Origin: Planctomycetaceae bacterium
GTDB taxonomy: Bacteria; Planctomycetota; Planctomycetia; Pirellulales; UBA1268
Reading direction: 5' to 3'
Length of the DNA: 5,469 nt
Assembly (NCBI GenBank): GCA_018694455.1
Contig: JABHNP010000197.1
Span: 1 to 5,469 of the forward strand
The position numbers were made by a program, and so were the translations under genes. Below, one piece after another: positions 1 through 5,469 of the stretch. A model generated the notes under the pieces. It saw nothing but the letters and a program-made list of their open reading frames with translations. It did no database searches and was not told the DNA's origin. The stretch's first letter is position 1, and each line of letters opens with the position of its first letter.

Positions 1-808
1 AACAGCCCCTTCCAAAATTTGTTTCTCCGTATCTCTCACGCACAGACGCTGGCTCCTCTGAAACGTTGAACGCGGCCAGTTGACTGCTTGTCATTAACTG
101 GACTGATTTACCAATAATTTCTCGATGATCCTTTGGTAGCTGGCCTCTCTTTTCCCTAATAAACCGGTTCTCAATAGCACCAAGCATCTGAAGCCGATTT
201 GCAAGTCGCTCGTCCGACACTAGTGACTCAAGGTTCTTAACACTCCCTTGGGGACTCACAACAAACGGCGCCCAAGCAGTACCAAGAAACCCTGGGGCAA
301 CACTGCTACCACCAACTGATATGAATGGTGGGATTTCAAGCGATTCGATTGTGCCTGCCAACTCGTGAGCTATCACCGACCCATAGCCAGGATGTTCCAC
401 ATTTGGGTTTGGCACGAACCCGGTATGCATGTAGTAACGACCTCTTTGGTGATCAGCTTCTCGTGTACTCATTGAACGAACAATTGAGAGATGGTGCATC
501 TGCCGGGCTGTCATTGGCATATGTTCACTGATTGCAATGCCGTCAGCCGATGTTGAGATTTGCTTAAAAGGTCCGCCTGTTGCCTGGCCTGGCTTGAGGT
601 CCCAAATATCCATTGTACTTGGACCTCCACCCATCCAGAGAAGTATGGCGGACTTCTGACGCTTCTTAAGATCCTCGGCGTTAGCAAGTAAAGAATTTGC
701 AAATGATGCAAAAGAAGTTGAAAGAGCCGCTAGCCCACCAAGATGTGACAGAAAATGCCTGCGACTACTCTCGCTACATGCCAGACCACGACACTTGCTC
801 CCGTTCAT
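1..808 (-). CDS. DUF1501 family protein with Tat signal, 3' end cut off by window edge
   Basis: I translated this gene by hand from the ATG at 808; 269 codons are visible and the frame stays open to base 1. Residues 15-20 read SRRHFL, a twin-arginine (Tat) motif, followed by a hydrophobic stretch and a likely cleavage site after ANA (about residue 44), so export in folded form is expected. The mature part has DUF1501 hallmarks: WMGGGPSTMDIWDLKP (58-73), a segment ending IVRSMST (about 109-115), and DHQRGRYYMHTG (119-130). Pfam places DUF1501 in the alkaline-phosphatase-like superfamily, but its substrate is not established. AGG at 815-817 lies 6 bases before the ATG as a Shine-Dalgarno. The gene starts 16 bases after the DUF1549/DUF1553 stop, so the two are probably co-transcribed, as is usual for this pair in planctomycetes. 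Full-length members usually exceed 400 residues, so a sizeable C-terminal part is missing here. Confidence 0.9.
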   Translation of the reverse strand, partial: MNGSKCRGLACSESSRRHFLSHLGGLAALSTSFASFANSLLANAEDLKKRQKSAILLWMGGGPSTMDIWDLKPGQATGGPFKQISTSADGIAISEHMPMTARQMHHLSIVRSMSTREADHQRGRYYMHTGFVPNPNVEHPGYGSVIAHELAGTIESLEIPPFISVGGSSVAPGFLGTAWAPFVVSPQGSVKNLESLVSDERLANRLQMLGAIENRFIREKRGQLPKDHREIIGKSVQLMTSSQLAAFNVSEEPASVRERYGETNFGRGC

Positions 809-824
809 ACAGCACCTAAACCTG

Positions 825-2543
825 TTAGTGATTTAAAATAAATTCATTAGAATTGAGTAATGCCCACCATATATCTTGCAATGCCTCTTTTACTCGCCCC
901 TGGCGAGCAAGAAGCAGTTGATTCGCATAACGTAATTCAATGGACGATGGCCACCTTGAAAGTGATGCCACGTAAAGAGCATTGATCCTGTCTTGATTTT
1001 TACGGTTTGCCATCATCACCTGATCTAAAAATCCATCTTGATTAAGCGACGTAGCCTCCTGCACTAAATCACCATTGAACAGCATAAGTATCTGAGGAAT
1101 TGTTCCGTTGAAAGTCGTACTGGAGTCACCCTCATCTGTACCAAATGCCATTACAAACTGTGACAGCCAGCGGTCTTGACGTTCAATATCCTCGACACGG
1201 TTTGTTTTAGTAGCCACCATCAAAGAATCATACAGTTGCTCTGGCTCCATTTGCCTGACATAGAACCGGCTAAAGTATGGTGGCTCACCAGAGTCAGGCG
1301 CATCTTTCTCATCTCCAGTCGCCATACGACTAGAAAGGCTGTACGGCTTTGACAAGACGATCCAACGCATCAGTGACTTCAAGTCATAGCTATACTCAGT
1401 AAAACGTTGGGCAAGTCCATCAAGTAATGCAGGAGACGATGGTGGATTATGGCCACCAAAATCATCGATCGGTCTCGTAAATCCATAGCCAAGAAAATAT
1501 GCCCAGATACGGTTCACAAGAGCCTTTGGGAAAAGTGGGTCCGACCGAATGAGAGAAGCCAACTCTCTACGGCGATTAACACCATAAGGAGTTCCGTCAC
1601 CAAGTAAACCCGGCAAAAGTCCACTTCTTGAGATTTCAGTGCCATCAACGAAAACAGGGTAAGCGACTTTGACTAACCCGTTTCTCAACTCGTAAAAGAT
1701 TTCCGCTTCATTTGGATCACCACCTTGCCCCGCAAAGTCTTCGTCAACAAGCTCAACCCAGGCAACGCGACGCCCTCCGTCGAATCTTCGCAAAGCTCGA
1801 GTTTGTCTAAAAAATGCATTCAACTCCCAAAACTGATTCTGCTTCACGCCACTATTAAATGGATGATTATGGCACTGTGTGCATTGCACTTGGAGCCCTA
1901 GAAAAATCTGCGCTGTTTTAGCTGTAGCCTGTAGTGCCCCGTCGCCAAGCTTTCCGCTCAGAAAATTGGTAGCCCCATTAAACTTCACCGCTTCGTCCCT
2001 ATCAGCATTATCCCCGGCGGCAGTGAGCAATTCCTCAACGAATTGATCGTATGGAACGTTTAATTCCCATGCTGTTTGTAAATACTTCCGCATACCTGAT
2101 CGATCAATCATCCGATTGTCAGCATCACGCCCAATAAGCACTGTTGTCCATACATTCGACCAATGTTTTGCATATTCTCTGACATATTCATCACCGAGGA
2201 GCCGATCAACAAGCACTGACTGCTTGTCGCGACTGTGATCATTTTTGTAACGCAACACCTCATCAACCGTCGGAATCCTCCCAATGAGATCAAGATAGAC
2301 TCGGCGGCACCATTCAAGGTCTGTGGCTCGCTCAACTGGTTCCACACCTGCATCAGCCCAAACTGATTCAATCTGGCTATTAATGAAAGCAGTTTGAGGA
2401 ACTGTTGATTCTTTTTCGGCATGAAGAGTCGTACACCGACAAACTATCAATACCGCAAGCAAAACTGCAAACAGTTTCCCCACCTGAAACCACCAGATGT
2501 ACCTGCCGTAATGCGTCAGATATTTCCACGGCACCGTCTGCAT
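825..2543 (-). CDS. DUF1549-DUF1553 secreted protein with single CxxCH motif
   Basis: This 572-residue protein carries the two domains that occur together in planctomycete surface/cytochrome-associated proteins. DUF1549 covers roughly residues 50-250, with RRVYLDLIGRIPTVDE (80-95) and CTQCHNHPF (221-229), a CxxCH of the type that can attach haem c. DUF1553 covers the C-terminal half, with NRIWAYFLGYGF (344-355), the DDFGGHNPPS segment, RQMEPEQLYDSL (430-441) and a closing LLNSNEFILNH. No separate N-terminal cytochrome domain is present, so this is the short form of the family. The reaction is unknown. A hydrophobic leader (about residues 22-36, then an LHA cleavage-like site) indicates Sec export. 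I chose the ATG at 2543 because GAGG (2550-2553) sits 6 bases before it. A GTG at 2483 would give a more compact signal peptide. A TTG at 2618 gives 597 residues but has no Shine-Dalgarno. DUF1501 follows 16 bases downstream. Confidence 0.9.
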   Translation of the reverse strand: MQTVPWKYLTHYGRYIWWFQVGKLFAVLLAVLIVCRCTTLHAEKESTVPQTAFINSQIESVWADAGVEPVERATDLEWCRRVYLDLIGRIPTVDEVLRYKNDHSRDKQSVLVDRLLGDEYVREYAKHWSNVWTTVLIGRDADNRMIDRSGMRKYLQTAWELNVPYDQFVEELLTAAGDNADRDEAVKFNGATNFLSGKLGDGALQATAKTAQIFLGLQVQCTQCHNHPFNSGVKQNQFWELNAFFRQTRALRRFDGGRRVAWVELVDEDFAGQGGDPNEAEIFYELRNGLVKVAYPVFVDGTEISRSGLLPGLLGDGTPYGVNRRRELASLIRSDPLFPKALVNRIWAYFLGYGFTRPIDDFGGHNPPSSPALLDGLAQRFTEYSYDLKSLMRWIVLSKPYSLSSRMATGDEKDAPDSGEPPYFSRFYVRQMEPEQLYDSLMVATKTNRVEDIERQDRWLSQFVMAFGTDEGDSSTTFNGTIPQILMLFNGDLVQEATSLNQDGFLDQVMMANRKNQDRINALYVASLSRWPSSIELRYANQLLLARQGRVKEALQDIWWALLNSNEFILNH

Positions 2544-2549
2544 TAGAAG

Positions 2550-2553
2550 CCTC
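2550..2553 (-). promoter_or_regulatory. Shine-Dalgarno GAGG supporting the ATG start at 2543
   Basis: Read on the minus strand, GAGG is followed by six bases and then ATG. The in-frame upstream starts (TTG 2618, ATG 2591) have weaker or no such element. A competing GTG at 2483 has GGTGG six bases ahead of it, so the site favours 2543 but does not prove it. Confidence 0.45.
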
Positions 2554-2630
2554 GCAGTCATCCAGGAAATCGAATAACAAGACGAGTGCATGTTTTCCAA
2601 CCAGCACACAAGAGTCAAATATGTAAGCAG

Positions 2631-2636
2631 ATTATA
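2631..2636 (-). promoter_or_regulatory. Possible -10 element (TATAAT) for the DUF1549-DUF1501 pair
   Basis: An exact TATAAT lies on the minus strand in the gap between rplQ and the DUF1549 gene, about 90 bases before the chosen start. No good -35 hexamer is found 16-18 bases upstream, where the sequence is GGG and T-rich, and there is no TGn extension. The gap is AT-rich, so a chance match is quite possible. Confidence 0.25.
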
Positions 2637-2685
2637 AAATTACAGACTTTAAAAAACCCTGCCCTACCCGAAGAAGAAACAGTAA

Positions 2686-3252
2686 TCAACTGGCCGATTC
2701 AAGTTGAGGAGCCACTGACGCGGTTGAGACATACTCATTCACAAACTCGAGAATCGCCCGAGGGCCCGCATCACCGAGGCGAGGCATCGCCAGCCTCAAA
2801 ATCCGTGTGTATCCACCAGGGCGATCAGTAAACCGTGGCGCGACTGTGCTGAAAAGAATTCGTGTTGCCTGTTTGTCACCAAGAAGCCGCAGAACACGAC
2901 GTCGAGAAGTCACCGCAGGAGCCATAGCTTGTGCCCATTTTTGCCACTGCTCACCCTGCCGCCACTTCTTCCATTCAGCTGTATCTCGATCCGCAGGCGC
3001 CGAAAATGCTTCAGCAGCTTTCTCTGCAAGCAGGCCTCGCTTCGCAATCGTAATACATTTTTCAACTAACGGACGAACCTCTTTTGCTTTCGCCACGGTC
3101 GTCACAACACGTCCAGCAACCTTTGGCGCACCCGTTTCACCTGGCTCGAATTCACGTTCCGTGAGAACAAGAGACGATGCAAGATTACGAAGCATAGCTC
3201 GCTGATGAGAGGGACTTCTACCGAGCACCCTGCCCTTGCGACGATGACGCAT
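2686..3252 (-). CDS. rplQ: 50S ribosomal protein L17, enlarged form
   Basis: L17 is a large-subunit protein that binds 23S rRNA near the peptide exit region. The 188-residue product begins MRHRRKGRVLGRSPSHQRAM, the L17 signature, and later has KAKEVRPLVEKCITIAKR (55-72) and FTDRPGGYTRILRL (141-154), both strongly conserved. Typical bacterial L17 is about 120-130 residues. The extra length comes mainly from an insertion around 33-50 (with EPGETGAPK) and a Trp/Lys-rich insertion around 75-115, before the RRRVLRLLGDKQA segment. Both leave the core blocks in frame and in order, so this looks like a lineage form and not a damaged gene. I recall similarly long L17 in other planctomycetes but could not check. 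The ATG is preceded by AAGGGTG (3258-3264), spacing 5. It follows rpoA by 51 bases and is the last gene of the ribosomal cluster. Confidence 0.97.
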   Translation of the reverse strand: MRHRRKGRVLGRSPSHQRAMLRNLASSLVLTEREFEPGETGAPKVAGRVVTTVAKAKEVRPLVEKCITIAKRGLLAEKAAEAFSAPADRDTAEWKKWRQGEQWQKWAQAMAPAVTSRRRVLRLLGDKQATRILFSTVAPRFTDRPGGYTRILRLAMPRLGDAGPRAILEFVNEYVSTASVAPQLESAS

Positions 3253-3257
3253 TGATT

Positions 3258-3264
3258 CACCCTT
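3258..3264 (-). promoter_or_regulatory. Shine-Dalgarno of rplQ (AAGGGTG)
   Basis: On the minus strand AAGGGTG precedes the rplQ ATG by five bases. It matches the AAGG and GGTG parts of the anti-Shine-Dalgarno complement and supports the ATG at 3252, where the conserved MRHR start of L17 also falls. Confidence 0.6.
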
Positions 3265-3303
3265 TTCTACTTCTACTGTGACTTAAATTTGCTTTTCAAA
3301 TAT

Positions 3304-4320
3304 TCAGGAATGCGTATCCATGGATTCCATACCAAACGATACACCAAGCTCTTTAAGCTTATCCTCTATTTCCTGTAGCGTTTGCTCGCCAGCACTCTGC
3401 AAATTCGCAACCTCGTCGCGAGTTTTCTTTACCAACTGGCCAAGGGTCTCGATACCATTCCGCACCAAGCTATTCTCAGCTCGAGGCGAAAGTTTCAATT
3501 GCGAAACCAACATTCCGAGGCGACTGTCGAGAGGAGCCTCCAGTTTCTCAAGATCGAGGACCCCTGCTGACCCTGCAGAACTGGCCTCACCTGCAGCCGC
3601 ATGAATCGATGCACCAGGAGAGGTGTACCCAACAAACGGATTAAGGTGCTTCCTAAGAATCTTAGCCGCCTCAACCAGCGCCATTTCTGGAGTGATAGTG
3701 CCATCCGTCCACACTTCAAGCGTCAACTTGTCGTAGTTTGTTTTCTGACCAACTCGCGTTTCTTCAACTTCATATCGCACTCGCGTGACCGGACTAAAAA
3801 CAGCATCTACGGGAATAATACCAATCTCATGCCCGTCAGGACTATGCTCGCTACTTGGCACGTAACCACGGCCATTCTCAATCACCATTTCAAGTTCGAA
3901 TGGAACATCGTCTGTCAGCGTAGCAAGCACCAAATCTTTATTTACAACTTCCACAGAATCATCCACCTGAACGTCGGCACCCGTAATTGGTCCCTTTAGG
4001 CTCTTCTCAACCTGGACGACACGAGTTGAATCACTGTGATTTTTTACAACGAGACTTTTTACAGCCAGAACAATATCAGTCACATCCTCTTGGACGCCCT
4101 TTATGGTCGTAAATTCATGCTGAGCCCCCCCAAGCTTGATTTGGGTCACAGCACTGCCCTCAAGGCTCGACAACAGAATCCGTCGGAGGCTATTTCCAAC
4201 AGTCGTCCCAAAACCTCTTTCGAAAGGTTCGGCCGTAAACTTGCCATAAGTGTTCGTCAGTGTCGCATTATCAGCGACGACAGAGCCCGGTAGCTCGAGG
4301 CCTCTCCAGCGAATATGCAT
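3304..4320 (-). CDS. rpoA: DNA-directed RNA polymerase subunit alpha
   Basis: RpoA dimerises to scaffold assembly of β and β' and contacts promoter DNA and activators through its C-terminal domain. The 338-residue length is close to the usual 310-340. The N-terminal domain shows ERGFGTTVGNSLRRILLSS (34-52) and IKGVQEDV (73-80), the dimer and β/β' contact region. An Ala/Ser/Gly-rich linker (about 235-255) leads to the C-terminal helix-hairpin-helix domain (about 264-332), ending ELGVSFGM. Aligned without gaps to E. coli α, R265, N268, G296 and E302 are kept (R280, N283, G311, E317), but K298 and S299 become Q313 and T314. I use the ATG at 4320 because AAGGAG (4327-4332) lies 6 bases upstream and the family starts near there. 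A TTG at 4371 would add 17 unlikely residues. rpsK is 90 bases upstream with no rpsD between, and rplQ follows. Confidence 0.98.
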   Translation of the reverse strand: MHIRWRGLELPGSVVADNATLTNTYGKFTAEPFERGFGTTVGNSLRRILLSSLEGSAVTQIKLGGAQHEFTTIKGVQEDVTDIVLAVKSLVVKNHSDSTRVVQVEKSLKGPITGADVQVDDSVEVVNKDLVLATLTDDVPFELEMVIENGRGYVPSSEHSPDGHEIGIIPVDAVFSPVTRVRYEVEETRVGQKTNYDKLTLEVWTDGTITPEMALVEAAKILRKHLNPFVGYTSPGASIHAAAGEASSAGSAGVLDLEKLEAPLDSRLGMLVSQLKLSPRAENSLVRNGIETLGQLVKKTRDEVANLQSAGEQTLQEIEDKLKELGVSFGMESMDTHS

Positions 4321-4326
4321 ATGATT

Positions 4327-4332
4327 CTCCTT
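4327..4332 (-). promoter_or_regulatory. Strong Shine-Dalgarno AAGGAG fixing the rpoA start
   Basis: AAGGAG on the minus strand, six bases before ATG 4320, is the best ribosome-binding site in the window. It decides the start against the in-frame TTG at 4371. Confidence 0.85.
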
Positions 4333-4410
4333 AGTACCTCTTGTTCTCGATTCACAGTCTTGGGAACTCAACTATCGACAGTAGCTGGCCCATCAAAGTT
4401 AACTTTTCTT

Positions 4411-4788
4411 TTAAACACGTCGCTTCTTCGGTGGGCGACAACCGTTATGAGGCAGCGGAGTAATGTCTTCAATACTCTTCACATTCATACCAGCAGCTTG
4501 AAAAGCTGTAATAGCACTTTCGCGACCGCTGCCCGGCCCCTTCACACGGACCTCAAGATCTTTCACACCAAATTTTGCTGCTTTTTCTGCTGCCTGCTGA
4601 GCAGCCATCTGCCCCGCAAACGGAGTGCCTTTACGACTACCTTTAAAGCCGCACGTACCTCCACTGGCCCAGCAAAGCGTATCGCCTCGCTGATCAGTAA
4701 TCGTGACCGTCGTGTTATTAAACGTGGCGTCAATAAAAGCAATTCCTGACGACACGCTTTTCTTTTTTGTTTTTGCTGTCTTGGCCAT
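4411..4788 (-). CDS. rpsK: 30S ribosomal protein S11
   Basis: S11 sits on the platform of the 30S subunit beside 16S rRNA near the mRNA exit (E-site/Shine-Dalgarno) region. The 125-residue product has the normal family length. It shows a basic N-terminal tail (MAKTAKTKKK), then IDATFNNTTVTITD (19-32), ASGGTCGFKGSRKGTPFA (41-58), the KGPGSGRESAI block (83-93), and the C-terminal ITPLPHNGCRPPKKRRV, all diagnostic. GGGTGA (4796-4801) precedes the ATG by 7 bases as the ribosome-binding site. rpsM ends 124 bases upstream and rpoA starts 90 bases downstream, the order S13-S11-α without S4 that is also seen in Firmicutes. Nothing in the protein looks unusual. Confidence 0.98.
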   Translation of the reverse strand: MAKTAKTKKKSVSSGIAFIDATFNNTTVTITDQRGDTLCWASGGTCGFKGSRKGTPFAGQMAAQQAAEKAAKFGVKDLEVRVKGPGSGRESAITAFQAAGMNVKSIEDITPLPHNGCRPPKKRRV

Positions 4789-4795
4789 TATTCAG

Positions 4796-4811
4796 TCACC
4801 CTGATTCACCC
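4796..4811 (-). promoter_or_regulatory. Doubled GGGTGA ribosome-binding region of rpsK
   Basis: On the minus strand GGGTGAATCA is followed immediately by GGGTGACTGAATA and the rpsK ATG. The nearer GGGTGA (4796-4801) is at normal Shine-Dalgarno spacing. The farther copy is identical over ten bases (GGGTGAATCA) to the rplQ leader. The second copy may be chance or a standby site. Confidence 0.45.
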
Positions 4812-4912
4812 AATCGGGCTTACCGTTTCCTTCCTGTCATATTCCGTTGTTTTGATTTCAGTCGTGCTTTTACGATTTGCTTCTGGCAGATGTTCTCACA
4901 AAAAGTTGAAAA

Positions 4913-5296
4913 CTACTTCAGATCCTTTACGCCCTTTTTACCAGCAACCGTTTTCTTTGGACCTTTACGAGTTCTTGCGTTCGTTCGTGTCCGCTGACCA
5001 CGAACTGGCAAGCCACGCCGATGACGAAGCCCACGATAGCAACCGATGTCTTTCAACCGAGAAACACCCTGGGCAACCTGTCTTCGTAACTGACCCTCGA
5101 CAACGTAATCCTTGTCGAGCAACGAAGCCATACGCGCCAACTCGTCTTCATGAAGCTCCCTCGCCTGCGATTCAGGGCTCACACCTGCCTTACGACAGAG
5201 TTCTCTCGCTACACGAGGCCCTACACCGTAAAGATACTGAAGTGAGTAAACAGTCTTCTTGTCAGAAGGTATGTCAACACCGAGCAAACGTGGCAT
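4913..5296 (-). CDS. rpsM: 30S ribosomal protein S13
   Basis: S13 lies in the 30S head and forms intersubunit bridges and contacts with P-site tRNA. The 127-residue product matches the usual 115-130. It begins MPRLLGVDIPSDKK, carries the helix-hairpin-helix-like YLYGVGPRVARELC (21-34), and has the central DIGCYRGLRHRRGLPVRGQ (83-101), followed by RTRTNARTRKGPKK (102-115), the classic S13 signature. The Lys-rich tail is the tRNA-contacting extension. The ATG at 5296 gives the canonical N-terminus, but no strong Shine-Dalgarno precedes it; a weak GAAAG lies about 9 bases upstream. It is the first gene of the visible cluster, and rpsK follows after 124 bases that hold no other gene I can support. 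Confidence 0.98.
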   Translation of the reverse strand: MPRLLGVDIPSDKKTVYSLQYLYGVGPRVARELCRKAGVSPESQARELHEDELARMASLLDKDYVVEGQLRRQVAQGVSRLKDIGCYRGLRHRRGLPVRGQRTRTNARTRKGPKKTVAGKKGVKDLK

Positions 5297-5469
5297 AAAT
5301 GGATGCTTTCAGGAACGAATCAAATCTACTTGTGGTACACCGTGTATCAAGCCTGCAGTAAAAGGGCATTCTGGGGATGGTCAATCACCGAAATACTAAC
5401 AATCATTACTTTGACTCAAACACTCAATTCACCAGACGTGGGAACTCTCCACAATCGCTTACTAGCCTT
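5297..5469 (-). other. rpsM upstream region, no supported gene
   Basis: These 173 bases contain no rpmJ (no Cys-rich L36 pattern), infA or tRNA in any minus frame. At the extreme edge one minus frame is open for 17 codons to a TGA at 5416-5418 (ending GELSV) and could be the tail of an upstream gene, but it is too short to identify. A poor promoter-like pair, TTGAGT (5414-5419) and TAGTAT (5393-5398) spaced 15 bases, is present but weak. The hairpin candidate described separately lies nearer the rpsM start. Confidence 0.4.
5329..5351 (-). promoter_or_regulatory. Candidate leader hairpin upstream of rpsM
   Basis: The minus-strand sequence contains TACAC-G-GTGTA (5336-5346), a perfect inverted repeat with a one-base centre, enclosed by CTTG and CAAG (5348-5351 and 5329-5332). 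As RNA this can fold as an outer 4-bp stem, a small internal loop and an inner stem of 4 bp with a CGG loop. It lies 32 bases before the S13 start codon. It could be a weak leader structure for autoregulation, or the repeat could be a protein site on DNA. The fold is short, so chance is a real possibility. Confidence 0.3.

Noticed and set aside
511..711. 66-codon minus-strand frame overlapping the DUF1501 gene
   Set aside because: The alternative frame gives a full DUF1501 sequence with Tat leader across the same bases, so this is a shadow.
2108..2422. 104-codon minus-strand frame overlapping the DUF1549 gene
   Set aside because: It is in another frame of a gene with strong domain motifs and has no recognisable product.
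2651..2656. Run of six T on the minus strand after rplQ, considered as an intrinsic terminator
   Set aside because: The bases before it (GGGTAGGGCAGGG) cannot form a stem, so the hairpin half of a terminator is missing.
2807..3205. 132-codon open frame on the plus strand opposite rplQ
   Set aside because: It lies wholly antisense to a clear L17 gene, has no ribosome-binding site and gives an Arg/Ser/Ala-rich product typical of a shadow frame.
3601..3999. 132-codon plus-strand frame opposite rpoA
   Set aside because: It lies entirely within the rpoA complement, with no start signal or family features.
4321..4371. Longer rpoA starting at TTG 4371
   Set aside because: The strong AAGGAG before ATG 4320 and the normal family N-terminus make the 17-residue extension unlikely.
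4395..4406. Perfect 12-base palindrome AAAGTTAACTTT just after rpsK
   Set aside because: It has no loop for an RNA hairpin, no T-run geometry for a terminator and simple AT-rich composition, so chance explains it well.
4852..5298. 148-codon plus-strand frame opposite rpsM
   Set aside because: It is antisense to the unmistakable S13 gene, and its low-complexity product resembles no family I recognise.

Overview
The window most likely comes from a planctomycete (phylum Planctomycetota). Two things support this. An enlarged L17 and an α subunit are encoded with S13 and S11 directly beside a DUF1549/DUF1553 protein and a DUF1501 protein, and that secreted-protein pair is greatly expanded in Planctomycetota and some Verrucomicrobiota. 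Base composition looks moderate, with no obvious shift between the two halves. I cannot name a genus.

Every credible gene is on the minus strand, so transcription runs from high to low coordinates. The right part (about 5300 down to 2686) is the end of the ribosomal-protein 'alpha' cluster, in the order rpsM (S13), rpsK (S11), rpoA (RNA polymerase α) and rplQ (L17). There is no rpsD between rpsK and rpoA, and no rpmJ or infA in the 173 bases upstream of rpsM that are visible. The genes are separated by 124, 90 and 51 bases. All except rpsM have recognisable Shine-Dalgarno sequences. The rpsM leader holds a small hairpin candidate.

The left part (2543 down to 1) holds two co-oriented genes for exported proteins. 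The first is a DUF1549-DUF1553 protein with a Sec-type leader and one CxxCH motif. Sixteen bases after it begins a DUF1501 protein with a twin-arginine leader, which is cut by the window edge. Their close spacing suggests one transcript. A 142-base gap without a convincing terminator separates them from rplQ, and it contains an exact TATAAT that may be part of their own promoter.

The first four genes build the ribosome and RNA polymerase. The last two are envelope or periplasmic proteins of unproven biochemical function, so their position is probably a matter of neighbourhood and not of shared function. I found no mobile element, CRISPR array, tRNA or rRNA, and no clear new system. The points most worth a second look are the insertions in L17, the altered DNA-contact residues in the α C-terminal domain, the rpsM leader hairpin, and the start site and single haem-type motif of the DUF1549 protein.
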